This document shows, in pieces, positions 24,653 through 33,505 of a stretch of 64,000 bases of DNA. Position numbers and translations under genes: made by a program. Source of the DNA: JASUTC01 sp964604305 (GTDB lineage Bacteria > Thermotogota > Thermotogae > MWEM01); the NCBI GenBank assembly GCA_964604305.1, contig CAZRYM010000006.1, positions 1 through 64,000 on the forward strand, read 5' to 3'. The notes under the pieces were generated by a model, which saw only the letters and a program-made list of their open reading frames with translations, searched no databases and was not told the origin of the DNA. Within the stretch, counting starts at the first letter, position 1; every line of letters starts with the position of its first letter.

Positions 24653-27124
24653 TTATAAGGCAACAATATTCACAATCTTATTGGGTACAACAATGACTTT
24701 CCTGATGGTTTTATCTTTCGTTAAATCCGCTATTCTTTCCCGTTCAAAAGTAGCTTTTTCCGTTTCTTCTTTGGAAAGGCCTGCTGAAATCATAAATTTA
24801 TCTCTGATTTTGCCGTTGACTTGCACGACGATTTCCACTTCGTCTACTTTTAAGGCTTCCTTGTCAACTTCCGGCCATTCCTGTTCCACAATGAGATTGT
24901 CATTGCCCAGTTCATGCCAGAGTTCTTCCGCCATGTGTGGAGCAAATGGAGATATCAATATCAGGAGTTTTTCAAGAACCTCTCTTAGAAGCGGTTTGTT
25001 CCATTTGTCCCGTGCAATTTTGGAGGTATAATCATGCAATTCATTAGTCAACTCCATCATGCCGCTGATGGCGGTGTTGAAATGGAAATCCAGTTCGATG
25101 TCTTTGGTGATCTTTTCGATCATTTGATGCAATTTTCTTCTCAAGTCTTTTTCAGGTTTTGCGAATATACTACTTTCAGTTGAATCTTCCAAATGCGGAA
25201 TAATGGTCATGGCGGAGGACCATACTCTTTTAAGAAATCGATATACCCCTTCGATTCCCTTGTCGTTCCATTCAGTATCTTTTTCCGGTGGCCCCATGAA
25301 CAGGGTGTACATTCTCAGAGTATCGGCCCCGTAATCGCTAATCATCTTTTCGGGAGATACCACGTTGCCTTTTGATTTGGACATCTTATGACCGTCTTTA
25401 TAGATCATCCCTTGGGTAAACAAATTTTTGAAGGGTTCTTCAAAATCCAACATCTCAAGGTCTGAAAGGACTTTGGTGACAAAACGGGAATAGAGTAGAT
25501 GAAGGATGGCGTGCTCGACGCCTCCAATGTATTGATTCACAGGCAGCCAGTTGTTCACATCTTCTGTGGAGAAGGGTTTGTCGTCCATATTGGGATTGAT
25601 GAATCTCAGATAATACCAGGAGCTGTCCACAAAGGTGTCCATGGTGTCCACTTCCCGTCTGGCCGGGCCGGAGCATTTTGGACAGGTGGTGTTGAGAAAT
25701 CTCTCATCTGAGGTTAACGGCGATTTTCCCGACGGATCAAATTTAACATCCAAGGGCAATTTTACCGGAAGGTCTTCCTCATTTACCGGTACCATCCCGC
25801 ATTTTTCACAATAGACGATGGGAATGGGTGCGCCCCAATATCTTTGCCTTGATATGAGCCAGTCACGTAGTTTATATTGAGTTGATCCCTCTCCTATTCC
25901 TTTTTCCTGTACCCATTCGATGACTTTTGGAAGGGCTTGAGAACTCTTCATTCCTGAAAAGGGACCGGAGTTTACCATCACACCGGGCTGTATGTAAGGA
26001 CCTTTCAGATCCCCGACAAGCAGACTTTCGTCTTCGTCGTCTATCACAACTCTTATGGGGATGTTATATTTTTTTGCGAATTCAAAGTCTCGACCGTCAT
26101 GGGCCGGTACCGCCATGATGGCCCCCGTTCCGTATTCCATAAGGATGTAATTGGCTACGTATATGGGAATCTTTTCACCATTCACCGGGTTGACGGCATA
26201 GGTTCCAAGAAAGACCCCTTCTTTTTCGTATTCTTCGGAAGTCCTCAGAAATCTGTCTTCCTTTGCGACTTTTTCTTTAAACCGTTTCACTTCACCCACT
26301 TTTTCCGGGGCTGTCAAATCTTCCAAAAGCGGAGATTCTGGGGCCAATGCCATAAAGGTGACGCCCCAAAGAGTATCCGGTCTTGTTGTGTAGACATCTA
26401 TTTTCAAATCCTTACCCTCTATTTCAAAACCCACCTGGGCCCCTTTACTTTTACCGATCCAGTTTCTTTGCATGGTCTTGACATGTTCAGGCCATTCGCT
26501 TAGTTTATCGATATCAGCAAGTAATCGTTCGGCGTAGTCCGTTATTTTAAAGAACCATTGTTCCAGTTGTTTGAGTTCAACTTGTGTGCTACATCTTTCG
26601 CAGTTACCGTCCACAACCTGTTCATTGGCCAAAACGGTGTTGCATTTGGGACACCAGTTGACAGCCGCTTCTTTTTTATAAGCCAATCCTTTTTCGTAGA
26701 ATTTCAAAAAGAGGTATTGTGTCCATTTATAATACTCTTCAGAGCAGGTTTGAAGCTTTCTGGACCAGTCATAACTGATGGAAAGCATCTTAAGCTGCTT
26801 GATGATAATGTCAATATTTTTATGTGTCCATTTTTCCGGAGGCACGCTCTTTTCGATAGCCGCATTTTCAGCCGGTAATCCAAATGCATCGAATCCCATG
26901 GGATGCAACACGTTGAATCCTTTCAATCGCTTATACCTTGCCACAACATCACCAATAACGTAGTTCTTAACATGCCCCACGTGCAAAGTACCCGAAGGAT
27001 AAGGGAACATCACCAACGCGTAATAGTTGGGTTTATCAGATTCGTTGTCGCATTTGTAAATATCTTGTTTTTCCCAGACCTCTTGCCATTTTTTCTCAAA
27101 GTCTGCCGGAATAAAATCTTTCAT
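24653..27124 (-). CDS. leuS: Leucyl-tRNA synthetase
   Basis: Class I synthetase of 823 residues. The HIGH motif appears as PYPSGTLHVGHVKNY near residue 40 and KMSKS as GHKMSKSKGNVV in the C-terminal half. The Zn-like cysteine cluster WCPKCNTVLANEQV follows the N-terminal fold, and the editing domain carries TTRPDTLWGVTFMALAPE. The ATG at 27124 follows GGAGGTG; the longer frame has no SD. It diverges from trpS across a short region with facing promoters. Confidence 0.97.
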   Translation of the reverse strand: MKDFIPADFEKKWQEVWEKQDIYKCDNESDKPNYYALVMFPYPSGTLHVGHVKNYVIGDVVARYKRLKGFNVLHPMGFDAFGLPAENAAIEKSVPPEKWTHKNIDIIIKQLKMLSISYDWSRKLQTCSEEYYKWTQYLFLKFYEKGLAYKKEAAVNWCPKCNTVLANEQVVDGNCERCSTQVELKQLEQWFFKITDYAERLLADIDKLSEWPEHVKTMQRNWIGKSKGAQVGFEIEGKDLKIDVYTTRPDTLWGVTFMALAPESPLLEDLTAPEKVGEVKRFKEKVAKEDRFLRTSEEYEKEGVFLGTYAVNPVNGEKIPIYVANYILMEYGTGAIMAVPAHDGRDFEFAKKYNIPIRVVIDDEDESLLVGDLKGPYIQPGVMVNSGPFSGMKSSQALPKVIEWVQEKGIGEGSTQYKLRDWLISRQRYWGAPIPIVYCEKCGMVPVNEEDLPVKLPLDVKFDPSGKSPLTSDERFLNTTCPKCSGPARREVDTMDTFVDSSWYYLRFINPNMDDKPFSTEDVNNWLPVNQYIGGVEHAILHLLYSRFVTKVLSDLEMLDFEEPFKNLFTQGMIYKDGHKMSKSKGNVVSPEKMISDYGADTLRMYTLFMGPPEKDTEWNDKGIEGVYRFLKRVWSSAMTIIPHLEDSTESSIFAKPEKDLRRKLHQMIEKITKDIELDFHFNTAISGMMELTNELHDYTSKIARDKWNKPLLREVLEKLLILISPFAPHMAEELWHELGNDNLIVEQEWPEVDKEALKVDEVEIVVQVNGKIRDKFMISAGLSKEETEKATFERERIADLTKDKTIRKVIVVPNKIVNIVAL

Positions 27125-27181
27125 GATAATGCACCTCCGACCATAGTCTTTTATGTGTTTCATTAGATAAAACACAGGGGG

Positions 27182-27218
27182 ATTATACCACAAGAAGGGG
27201 GGCTTTTTGTGGTAAAAT
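27182..27218. promoter_or_regulatory. Facing promoters of leuS and trpS framed by an inverted repeat
   Basis: ACCACAA (27187-27193) and TTGTGGT (27207-27213) flank a G-rich 13-base centre. Outside each arm sits a -10-like box: TATAAT for leuS on the minus strand (27182-27187) and TAAAAT for trpS (27213-27218). The symmetry could be an operator or the chance pairing of two TTGTGG-type extended -10 elements. Confidence 0.45.
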
Positions 27219-27266
27219 GGTGTAGATAGACTAATAAAACAAAAGACAATCTTGGGGGTGTTTCAT

Positions 27267-28259
27267 TTGAGAATAGTGAGTGGTAGCCGACCTACAGGAA
27301 AGCTTCACATAGGACATTATGTGGGGATCTTGGAGAATTGGGTTGATTTACAAAACCAGGGATTTGAAACTTTTTATTTCGTTGCCGATTGGCATGCCTT
27401 GACAACGGGATACGATGAAACTAAGAATCTTGCAGAGAATTCAAAGGACTTGATCAGAATGTTTATGGCATCAGGACTCGATCCGGAGAAATCAGTGTTG
27501 TTCATTCAGTCCGCCATCAAAGAGCATGCCGAGTTACAATTGTTGTTTTCAATGTTGACTTCTGTTTCCAGGCTTGAGAGAGTGCCTACCTACAAAGAGC
27601 AAAAACAACAGATGGAGGGAAATCAGGCTCTGGCGAATGCAGGCTTTTTAACCTACCCGGTGTTGCAGGCTGCCGATATACTTATTTATAAAGGCGAAGC
27701 AGTGCCGGTAGGAGAAGACCAGTTGAGCCATGTGGAATTGACAAGAGAGGTTGCCAGGAAATTTAATTATACTTATGATTGTGAGGTTTTTCCCGAGCCG
27801 GAATCAAAACTTTCGCATACACCAAAGCTACCGGGAACCGATGGCAGAAAGATGTCAAAAAGTTACGGTAATATCATTAATATAGAGTCAACACCTCAGG
27901 AGTTAAAGAATGCAATTATGCCCATGATTACAGATCCTGCCAGGAAGAGAAAGACCGATCCCGGCAATCCAAATGTCTGCCCGGTTTGGTCATATCACAA
28001 GGCATTTGGGATTACTGAAGAAGATAAGAAATGGGTTTTTGAAGGTTGTACGAAAGCTGAAATAGGGTGTGTTCAATGTAAAAAGCTGTTGTTGAAAAAT
28101 ATGGAAAAGGCTTTAACGCCTGTTTGGGATAAGCTTTCAGAGATTGATGCAAGAGAAGGTTATGTAAATGATGTTATTTATAGCGGCAACAAAAGAGCGA
28201 AACAAATTGCTATAAGTACGATGCATGAAGTCAGAAATGCCATGAACCTGTTATTTTAG
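27267..28259 (+). CDS. trpS: Tryptophanyl-tRNA synthetase with [4Fe-4S] motif
   Basis: Class I synthetase of about 330 residues. SGSRPTGKLHIGHYVG carries the HIGH motif and GRKMSKSYGN the KMSKS motif. Cys238, Cys261, Cys268 and Cys271 are spaced C-x22-C-x6-C-x2-C, the pattern of the T. maritima enzyme whose structure holds a [4Fe-4S] cluster near the anticodon-binding region. The TTG at 27267 follows GGGGGTG; the frame extends upstream without an SD. It is transcribed away from leuS and followed by scpA. Confidence 0.96.
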   Translation: MRIVSGSRPTGKLHIGHYVGILENWVDLQNQGFETFYFVADWHALTTGYDETKNLAENSKDLIRMFMASGLDPEKSVLFIQSAIKEHAELQLLFSMLTSVSRLERVPTYKEQKQQMEGNQALANAGFLTYPVLQAADILIYKGEAVPVGEDQLSHVELTREVARKFNYTYDCEVFPEPESKLSHTPKLPGTDGRKMSKSYGNIINIESTPQELKNAIMPMITDPARKRKTDPGNPNVCPVWSYHKAFGITEEDKKWVFEGCTKAEIGCVQCKKLLLKNMEKALTPVWDKLSEIDAREGYVNDVIYSGNKRAKQIAISTMHEVRNAMNLLF

Positions 28260-28304
28260 AAAATGGTTTTGACGGGTGGTTAAAGTCTGTCATGAACGTA
28301 ATAA

Positions 28305-29030
28305 TTGAGATGGAAAAGATGGGAGGTGCTAAGAATATCACAGGAGCTAACCTTTACCCTGCCTGAATTTGAAGGGTCTTTGGATCTTCTTCTTTTCCTG
28401 GTTAAAAAAGAAGAGAAGGATATACGTGATATACAAATTTCAAAGATAGCTGATGAATTTGTTGATTATGTCAGGAAAATGCAGCGACTTGACGTAGGTG
28501 TTGCTTCGGATTTTATGGTTATGGCATCTACATTGATGGTTTTAAAATCTAAGGCCTTGCTTACAGATGATGAAGAGGCTCAGCAAGAGGTAAAAGAGGC
28601 AAAAGAAAAACTGGTACAACAAATAGAAGAATATGAAAGGGTTAAAAACCTTGTGTCCCTTTTGGAAGAAAAGCAAAAAAATGCAGACAAGATGTTCAGG
28701 GTGAAGGTAAAAAAAGATGGATATACAAGAAAAAGAACGGTGGAAGATCTTCCCGATAAGCTGTTTTTGGCATTCAAATCGGCTTATGAAGAACTCAAAT
28801 TAAGAGAAAAAATTTACAAAGTTTCAGGTGAACAATATTCCATTTCGGAACGTATAAAATACCTAAAGGATCTTTTGATGAATGAAAAACATGTTTCCAT
28901 CAGAGAACTCTTTAATACTGCAAGGGATAAGATAGATCTTATTGTTTCATTTCTTGCCATTCTAGAGCTGGTTAAATTGTCATTTGCTGAAATAGACTTT
29001 GATGGTGATGTTTCGGTTGTTCTGTTATAG
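28305..29030 (+). CDS. scpA: Segregation and condensation protein A
   Basis: Kleisin subunit of the Smc-ScpAB condensin, up to 241 residues. FEGSLDLLLFLVKKEEKDIRDI is the N-terminal family signature and the C-terminal winged-helix-like part (RELFNTARDKIDLIVSFLAILELVKL, cited in part) contacts the Smc head. The start is uncertain: the TTG at 28305 lacks an SD, and the only strong SD (GGGAGG, about 28320-28325) would place translation start at an ATA codon near 28335, or at a GTG overlapping the SD. scpB is not adjacent. Confidence 0.9.
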   Translation: MRWKRWEVLRISQELTFTLPEFEGSLDLLLFLVKKEEKDIRDIQISKIADEFVDYVRKMQRLDVGVASDFMVMASTLMVLKSKALLTDDEEAQQEVKEAKEKLVQQIEEYERVKNLVSLLEEKQKNADKMFRVKVKKDGYTRKRTVEDLPDKLFLAFKSAYEELKLREKIYKVSGEQYSISERIKYLKDLLMNEKHVSIRELFNTARDKIDLIVSFLAILELVKLSFAEIDFDGDVSVVLL

Positions 29031-29112
29031 TTTTCGTTTTCTAAAAGTACATATATGTGAGTTTAACAAGTGTGTTATGCTTTTTATTTTTTCAGTGACA
29101 TCCTGTTTATGA

Positions 29113-29118
29113 TATAAT
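29113..29118 (+). promoter_or_regulatory. -10 element before the DUF2007 gene
   Basis: TATAAT lies 25 bases before the start at 29143, within tgatataatc. No good -35 box is seen at the expected distance. Confidence 0.4.
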
Positions 29119-29142
29119 CAAATAAACATGGGAGGTGGTACC

Positions 29143-29610
29143 ATGAAATTGTTAAAGCTGTACAAATACAGGCAAGAGGCGAGAACTTTGATGGATCTGT
29201 TGAAAGAAAATAATATCTCTTATGAGGAGAGAAAACTGACACCCACTGAAGTTTATGTTGATCCTGAAGAATTTGAGAAAGCCAAAGCCATCTTGGAGGA
29301 AAACAAGCAAATCATCCAGGCATCATCCGAAAAATGGTTTGCAGTTACAACTGCTCCGGATGAGGTTACAGCAGAAATCATAAAATCATCTCTTGACAGT
29401 GAAGATATTCCCTGTGTATTAAAAGGTCTTGCAGTACCTTATGGTGAGCCTATCATAATGGGACAAGGCGGAGTCGTACCCATGGAAGTTCTGGTTCCTG
29501 AATCCTGTTATGACAGGGCAAAAGAAATCATCGAAAGCCATCTTGATGATGAGGCTGAATCAGGTTATGATGAAGACCAAAGGGAAAAACGCGAGCAACA
29601 AGAAGACTGA
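29143..29610 (+). CDS. DUF2007-like protein, duplicated small domain
   Basis: A 155-residue soluble protein with two related halves: an N-terminal LYKYRQEARTLMDLLKENNI unit and, after a linker, VTTAPDEVTAEIIKSSLDSE followed by IPCVLKG and VEVLVPE-like strands. Each half has the ferredoxin-like DUF2007 (putative signal-transducing) pattern: a strand, a helix that skips over residues, then a short beta hairpin. The tail is strongly acidic and charged. The ATG at 29143 follows GGGAGGTGG. It precedes gcvT with a 30-base gap. Confidence 0.7.
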   Translation: MKLLKLYKYRQEARTLMDLLKENNISYEERKLTPTEVYVDPEEFEKAKAILEENKQIIQASSEKWFAVTTAPDEVTAEIIKSSLDSEDIPCVLKGLAVPYGEPIIMGQGGVVPMEVLVPESCYDRAKEIIESHLDDEAESGYDEDQREKREQQED

Positions 29611-29640
29611 TCAAATAAAGAAACGGGGGAGGAATGAAGA

Positions 29641-30756
29641 TTGGCGGAATTAAAGAGAACACCTCTGTATGATGAACATATTAGATACGGGGGAAAACTG
29701 GTTGATTTTCACGGTTGGGAATTACCTGTTCAATATTCAGAAGGCATTATTAAAGAAGCAAAGGCTGTCAGGGAAACTATGGGAGTTTTTGATGTCTCTC
29801 ACATGGGGGAGATTTTCCTGCGTGGAAAGGATGCTTTGAAGCTTGCTGAGTATCTTGTTACAAATAACGTTTCAAAATTGAAGTACGGAGAAATTTGCTA
29901 TACCCCCATGTGCTATAAAGATGGTGGCATAGTGGATGATCTTCTTGTTTATAAGAAAACATCAGAGGAAATCCTCATGGTAGTTAACGCATCCAATGTG
30001 GAGAAAGATTTCAACTGGATCAAATCTCAATCTGAAGCCTTTGATGTTGAGGTTTTAAACTTATCTGATAAATACGCACAACTTGCCGTTCAAGGACCGA
30101 AAGTAGAGGAACACCTCCAGGAGTATTCCGGAGTGAGATTGGATCAGATTCCATTTTACTCATTTAAGGAGGGACGCTTTAACGGAATCGATTGCCTGAT
30201 TTCCAGAACCGGGTATACGGGAGAGGATGGGTTTGAATTTTATACCTCACCGGAGGCGGCAATTCCTTTATGGAGAAAGTTTATTGAAATAGGAGCAAAA
30301 CCGTGTGGATTGGGTGCAAGAGATTTGTTAAGATTCGAAGCCTGCTACATGTTGTACGGGAATGAAATAACAAAAGAGACAACACCTCTTGAAGCGGGTT
30401 TAAAGTGGACAGTTGATTTTTCACAGGATTTCATTGGAAAAGAGGCTTTAAATAAACAAGAAGAAAAAGGGCTCACAAGGCGTTTGAAGGCTTTTGAAGT
30501 GATTGAAAAAGGAGGTATTCCCAGAACGGGCAGCAAAATTTTCAGCGGTGATGAAGAAATTGGTTTTATAACTACGGGAAACAAAGCCACGACTTTGAAT
30601 AAAATAGTGGCTTTGGGATACGTGCCTGCGAAAGGGTACAAGCTGGGAAAAGAGGTAGATATCGAGGTAAGGGAAAATAAGAGGTTGAAGGCAAAGGTTG
30701 TAAAAAAACCATTTTATGTCGGTAGCGTAAATCCCGATAAAAATACAAAAAAATAA
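29641..30756 (+). CDS. gcvT: Glycine cleavage system T protein (aminomethyltransferase)
   Basis: Transfers the methylene group from the lipoyl arm of GcvH to tetrahydrofolate, releasing ammonia; 371 residues. N-terminal TPLYDEHIRYGGKLVDFHGW, then MGVFDVSHMGEI, the catalytic-site SRTGYTGEDGFEFY and GLGARDLLRFEACY are all conserved. The TTG start follows GGGGAGG. gcvH lies directly downstream; gcvPA/gcvPB are not in the window. Confidence 0.96.
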   Translation: MAELKRTPLYDEHIRYGGKLVDFHGWELPVQYSEGIIKEAKAVRETMGVFDVSHMGEIFLRGKDALKLAEYLVTNNVSKLKYGEICYTPMCYKDGGIVDDLLVYKKTSEEILMVVNASNVEKDFNWIKSQSEAFDVEVLNLSDKYAQLAVQGPKVEEHLQEYSGVRLDQIPFYSFKEGRFNGIDCLISRTGYTGEDGFEFYTSPEAAIPLWRKFIEIGAKPCGLGARDLLRFEACYMLYGNEITKETTPLEAGLKWTVDFSQDFIGKEALNKQEEKGLTRRLKAFEVIEKGGIPRTGSKIFSGDEEIGFITTGNKATTLNKIVALGYVPAKGYKLGKEVDIEVRENKRLKAKVVKKPFYVGSVNPDKNTKK

Positions 30757-30787
30757 ACATGATAATCGTAAAAACGGAGGGAAGGAC

Positions 30788-31159
30788 ATGAAAAAGTACA
30801 CTGAATCGCATGAATGGGTTGAAGTAAAAGATGGAGTTGCTACAATAGGAATTAGTGAACATGCCCAGGAACAACTGGGTGATATTGTTTACATTGATCT
30901 TCCCGGAGAGGGAGACGAGCTTTCAAAAGGAGACACACTGTGTTCAATCGAATCGGTCAAATCCGCTAACGATGTTTATACACCAGTATCAGGTGAAGTG
31001 TTAGAAACCAACAGCTCGTTAGAAGATGCGCCCGAAACCATAAACGAATCCGCAGAAGGCGAAGGGTGGATTTGCAAGATTAAGATTTCAGACGACTCCG
31101 AATTAGAAGGTCTCATGAGTTTGGAAGAATATAAAAAAATGGTAGAATCTGAAGATTAA
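30788..31159 (+). CDS. gcvH: Glycine cleavage system H protein
   Basis: Lipoyl carrier of 123 residues that shuttles the aminomethyl group among the P, T and L proteins. ESHEWVEVKDGVATIGISEH starts the fold and ESVKSAND holds the lipoylated Lys58. The SD GGAGGGAAGG precedes ATG. It probably forms an operon with gcvT. Confidence 0.97.
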   Translation: MKKYTESHEWVEVKDGVATIGISEHAQEQLGDIVYIDLPGEGDELSKGDTLCSIESVKSANDVYTPVSGEVLETNSSLEDAPETINESAEGEGWICKIKISDDSELEGLMSLEEYKKMVESED

Positions 31160-31167
31160 TTTTATTG

Positions 31168-31190
31168 CCCCCTCCTTTTATGGGAGGGGG
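31168..31190 (+). terminator. G/C-rich hairpin after gcvH
   Basis: CCCCCTCC / GGAGGGGG with a short loop follows the gcvH stop by about 9 bases. No T run follows, so it may be an RNA-stabilising hairpin instead of a true terminator. Confidence 0.4.
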
Positions 31191-31210
31191 ATAAAAGACA
31201 GGAGTAAGTA

Positions 31211-31684
31211 ATGATTATTAATTTTAAGTTAAACGGAAAAGATTACAGAATGGAAATTGACCCTGCTATGCGAGCTCTGGATTTTTTAAGGGATGTCATG
31301 AAGATGAAAAGCGTAAAAGAGGGTTGTTCCGAGGGTGAGTGTGGTGCTTGCACCATAATTATCAATGGTGATGCTGTTTGCTCATGTCTTTTATATACGG
31401 GAGAACTGGATAACAAGGAAATTTTAACATCTGAGGGATTGGGTACACCTGAAAAGATGCATCCCATACAGGAGGCTTTTGTTGAAGCAGGAGGGGTTCA
31501 ATGTGGTTTTTGCACTCCCGGATTTGTATTATCTGCAAAGGCTCTATTGGATAAAAAACCAAATCCTAATGAAGAGGAAATCAAAGAAGCCTTAGAGGGT
31601 AATTTATGTAGATGTACCGGGTATACAAAGATAATCGATTCGGTAAAATTGGCTGCAAAAAAGATCAGCCAACTTGACAGATAA
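31211..31684 (+). CDS. [2Fe-2S] small-subunit protein of molybdenum hydroxylase type, orphan
   Basis: A 157-residue protein matching the CoxS/XdhC-like iron-sulfur subunit of xanthine-dehydrogenase-family enzymes. The plant-type cluster is formed by CSEGECGACTIIINGDAVCSC (first 20 cited as CSEGECGACTIIINGDAVCS), and the second cluster by QCGFCTPGF and LCRCTGYTKI. Such subunits normally stand next to a molybdopterin subunit and an FAD subunit. Neither is present here: gcvH lies upstream and aspS directly downstream. Either the partners are elsewhere or the protein has been recruited as a stand-alone electron carrier. Confidence 0.9.
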   Translation: MIINFKLNGKDYRMEIDPAMRALDFLRDVMKMKSVKEGCSEGECGACTIIINGDAVCSCLLYTGELDNKEILTSEGLGTPEKMHPIQEAFVEAGGVQCGFCTPGFVLSAKALLDKKPNPNEEEIKEALEGNLCRCTGYTKIIDSVKLAAKKISQLDR

Positions 31685-31701
31685 AGAGGGGGATTTACAG
31701 G

Positions 31702-33480
31702 ATGCTGAAAAAGACTCACACATGTGGGGAGTTAAATGTTAAAGATAGTGGAAATACGGTAGTTCTTTCAGGTTGGGTAGACCATAGACGTGATTTGGGT
31801 GGGATAATCTTTACAACATTAAGAGATAGATATGGAACGACTCAGATCGTATTTGATCCTGAGAAGAAGGAACTGATAGAAAAAGCGAAAAGTCTCAGTG
31901 GTGAGGATGTTATTTCAGTAAAAGGCGTTGTAAGACCCAGACCGGATGACGCTATCAATAAAAAACAAATGACCGGTGAGATTGAAGTAGATGTTCTTGA
32001 ATTGGATATACTATCATCTGCAGATACCCCACCGATATATACAAATATTGAATCGGATACTTCGGAAGAAATGCGATTGAAATTCAGATATCTTGACTTA
32101 AGAACAAAAAGAATGCAGAAGAATATCATCATGCGGCACAAAATTGTTCAATCAATCCGTTCGTTCTTCAACGATGAAGGTTTTTTGGACATTGAAACAC
32201 CCGTTCTTACAAAAAGTACTCCTGAAGGTGCAAGGGATTATCTTGTTCCGGCGAGATTAAAACCGGGCAATTTTTATGCGCTTCCCCAATCCCCCCAGTT
32301 GTTCAAGCAGTTGTTGATGGTTTCAGGTTATGACAAATATTATCAAATCGTGAAATGCTTCAGAGATGAGGATCTTAGAGCCGATAGACAGCCTGAGTTT
32401 ACACAAATTGATTATGAAATGTCATTTGTAGATGAAGAAGATGTCATAGAATGCACAGAAAGGATGCTTGCAAGAGTTTTCAAAGAAGCACTTGATGTGG
32501 ATGTTTCACTCCCGCTTCCCAGAATGTCATATGAAGAAGCGATGGACAGGTACGGAAGCGACAAACCGGATACCCGATTCGAGTTGGAACTTACAGATAT
32601 CACAGATTGTTTTAAAGGGACCGGATTTCAGATCATCAACGATATAATCGAGACGGGCGGTGTTGTTAAGGCCATTAAAGTGAATGGTGTAGCTTCCAAA
32701 TACAGCAGGAAGATGCTTAAAGAACTTGAAGATCATGCAAGACTTTACGGTGCCAAGGGAATGATGAATATCAAATTCCAGGAGGGCAACCTGAAGGCAT
32801 CCTTTGCAAAAGCAGTTGAGGAGACCGTTCTCGATAAAATCGCCGAATCACTCCAGTTGAAAGATGAAGACTTTGTCCTCATTGTAGCCGGGAAAAGGCC
32901 CACGGTAAATATTTCACTTGGAGCTTTGAGGCTGGAAATTGCCAAAAGAGAGAAACTTCAAAATCTAAAGGATTACAAACTCCTCTGGGTGACGAGATTT
33001 CCCATGTTTGAATACTCGGAAGAAGAAGACAGGTACGTGGCTCAGCATCATCCTTTTACCATGCCGGTTGCAGAAGATCTTAAACAGTATGCTCAGGATG
33101 ATCCCTCAAAGATTAAGGCCTATGCCTACGATGTTGTTTTAAATGGTTGGGAATTGGGTGGCGGAAGTATCAGAATACATGTTCCGGAGATTCAGGAGCA
33201 GGTTTTTGACTTGTTAAAGATTGACAGACAATCACAAAAAGAGAAATTTGGTTTTCTTATGGAAGCCTTTAAATACGGTGTACCGCCTCATGGTGGATGT
33301 GCTCTGGGATTAGACAGAATGGTTTCTTTAATGCTTGGTGAAGACAACATCAGAGATGTAATCGCATTCCCAAAGACTACCAGCGGAACCTGTCTGATGA
33401 CATCAGCTCCATCACCGGTTGATGAGGATCAGTTGCATAAGTTAAACATCGAATTAAAAAAGAACACCAAAAGTTCATGA
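31702..33480 (+). CDS. aspS: Aspartyl-tRNA synthetase
   Basis: Class II synthetase of 592 residues, bacterial type. An N-terminal OB-fold anticodon domain (VVLSGWVDHRRDLGGIIFTT) is followed by motif 2 (CFRDEDLRADRQPEFTQID), a GAD insertion domain in the middle and motif 3 (HGGCALGLDRMVSLMLGED). The ATG follows GAGGGGG. It starts a run with the STAS gene, cmk, ispH, S1 and der. Confidence 0.97.
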   Translation: MLKKTHTCGELNVKDSGNTVVLSGWVDHRRDLGGIIFTTLRDRYGTTQIVFDPEKKELIEKAKSLSGEDVISVKGVVRPRPDDAINKKQMTGEIEVDVLELDILSSADTPPIYTNIESDTSEEMRLKFRYLDLRTKRMQKNIIMRHKIVQSIRSFFNDEGFLDIETPVLTKSTPEGARDYLVPARLKPGNFYALPQSPQLFKQLLMVSGYDKYYQIVKCFRDEDLRADRQPEFTQIDYEMSFVDEEDVIECTERMLARVFKEALDVDVSLPLPRMSYEEAMDRYGSDKPDTRFELELTDITDCFKGTGFQIINDIIETGGVVKAIKVNGVASKYSRKMLKELEDHARLYGAKGMMNIKFQEGNLKASFAKAVEETVLDKIAESLQLKDEDFVLIVAGKRPTVNISLGALRLEIAKREKLQNLKDYKLLWVTRFPMFEYSEEEDRYVAQHHPFTMPVAEDLKQYAQDDPSKIKAYAYDVVLNGWELGGGSIRIHVPEIQEQVFDLLKIDRQSQKEKFGFLMEAFKYGVPPHGGCALGLDRMVSLMLGEDNIRDVIAFPKTTSGTCLMTSAPSPVDEDQLHKLNIELKKNTKSS

Positions 33481-33505
33481 ATAAAAATTTAAGGAGGATG
33501 AATTT

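Noticed and set aside
26099..26503. 134-residue open frame antisense to leuS
   Set aside because: Phe-rich composition typical of an antisense shadow of a charged protein; no SD or family features.
27125..27266. T-box leaders before leuS or trpS
   Set aside because: The gap is too short for a T-box and the TGGTGCC-type antiterminator sequence is missing.
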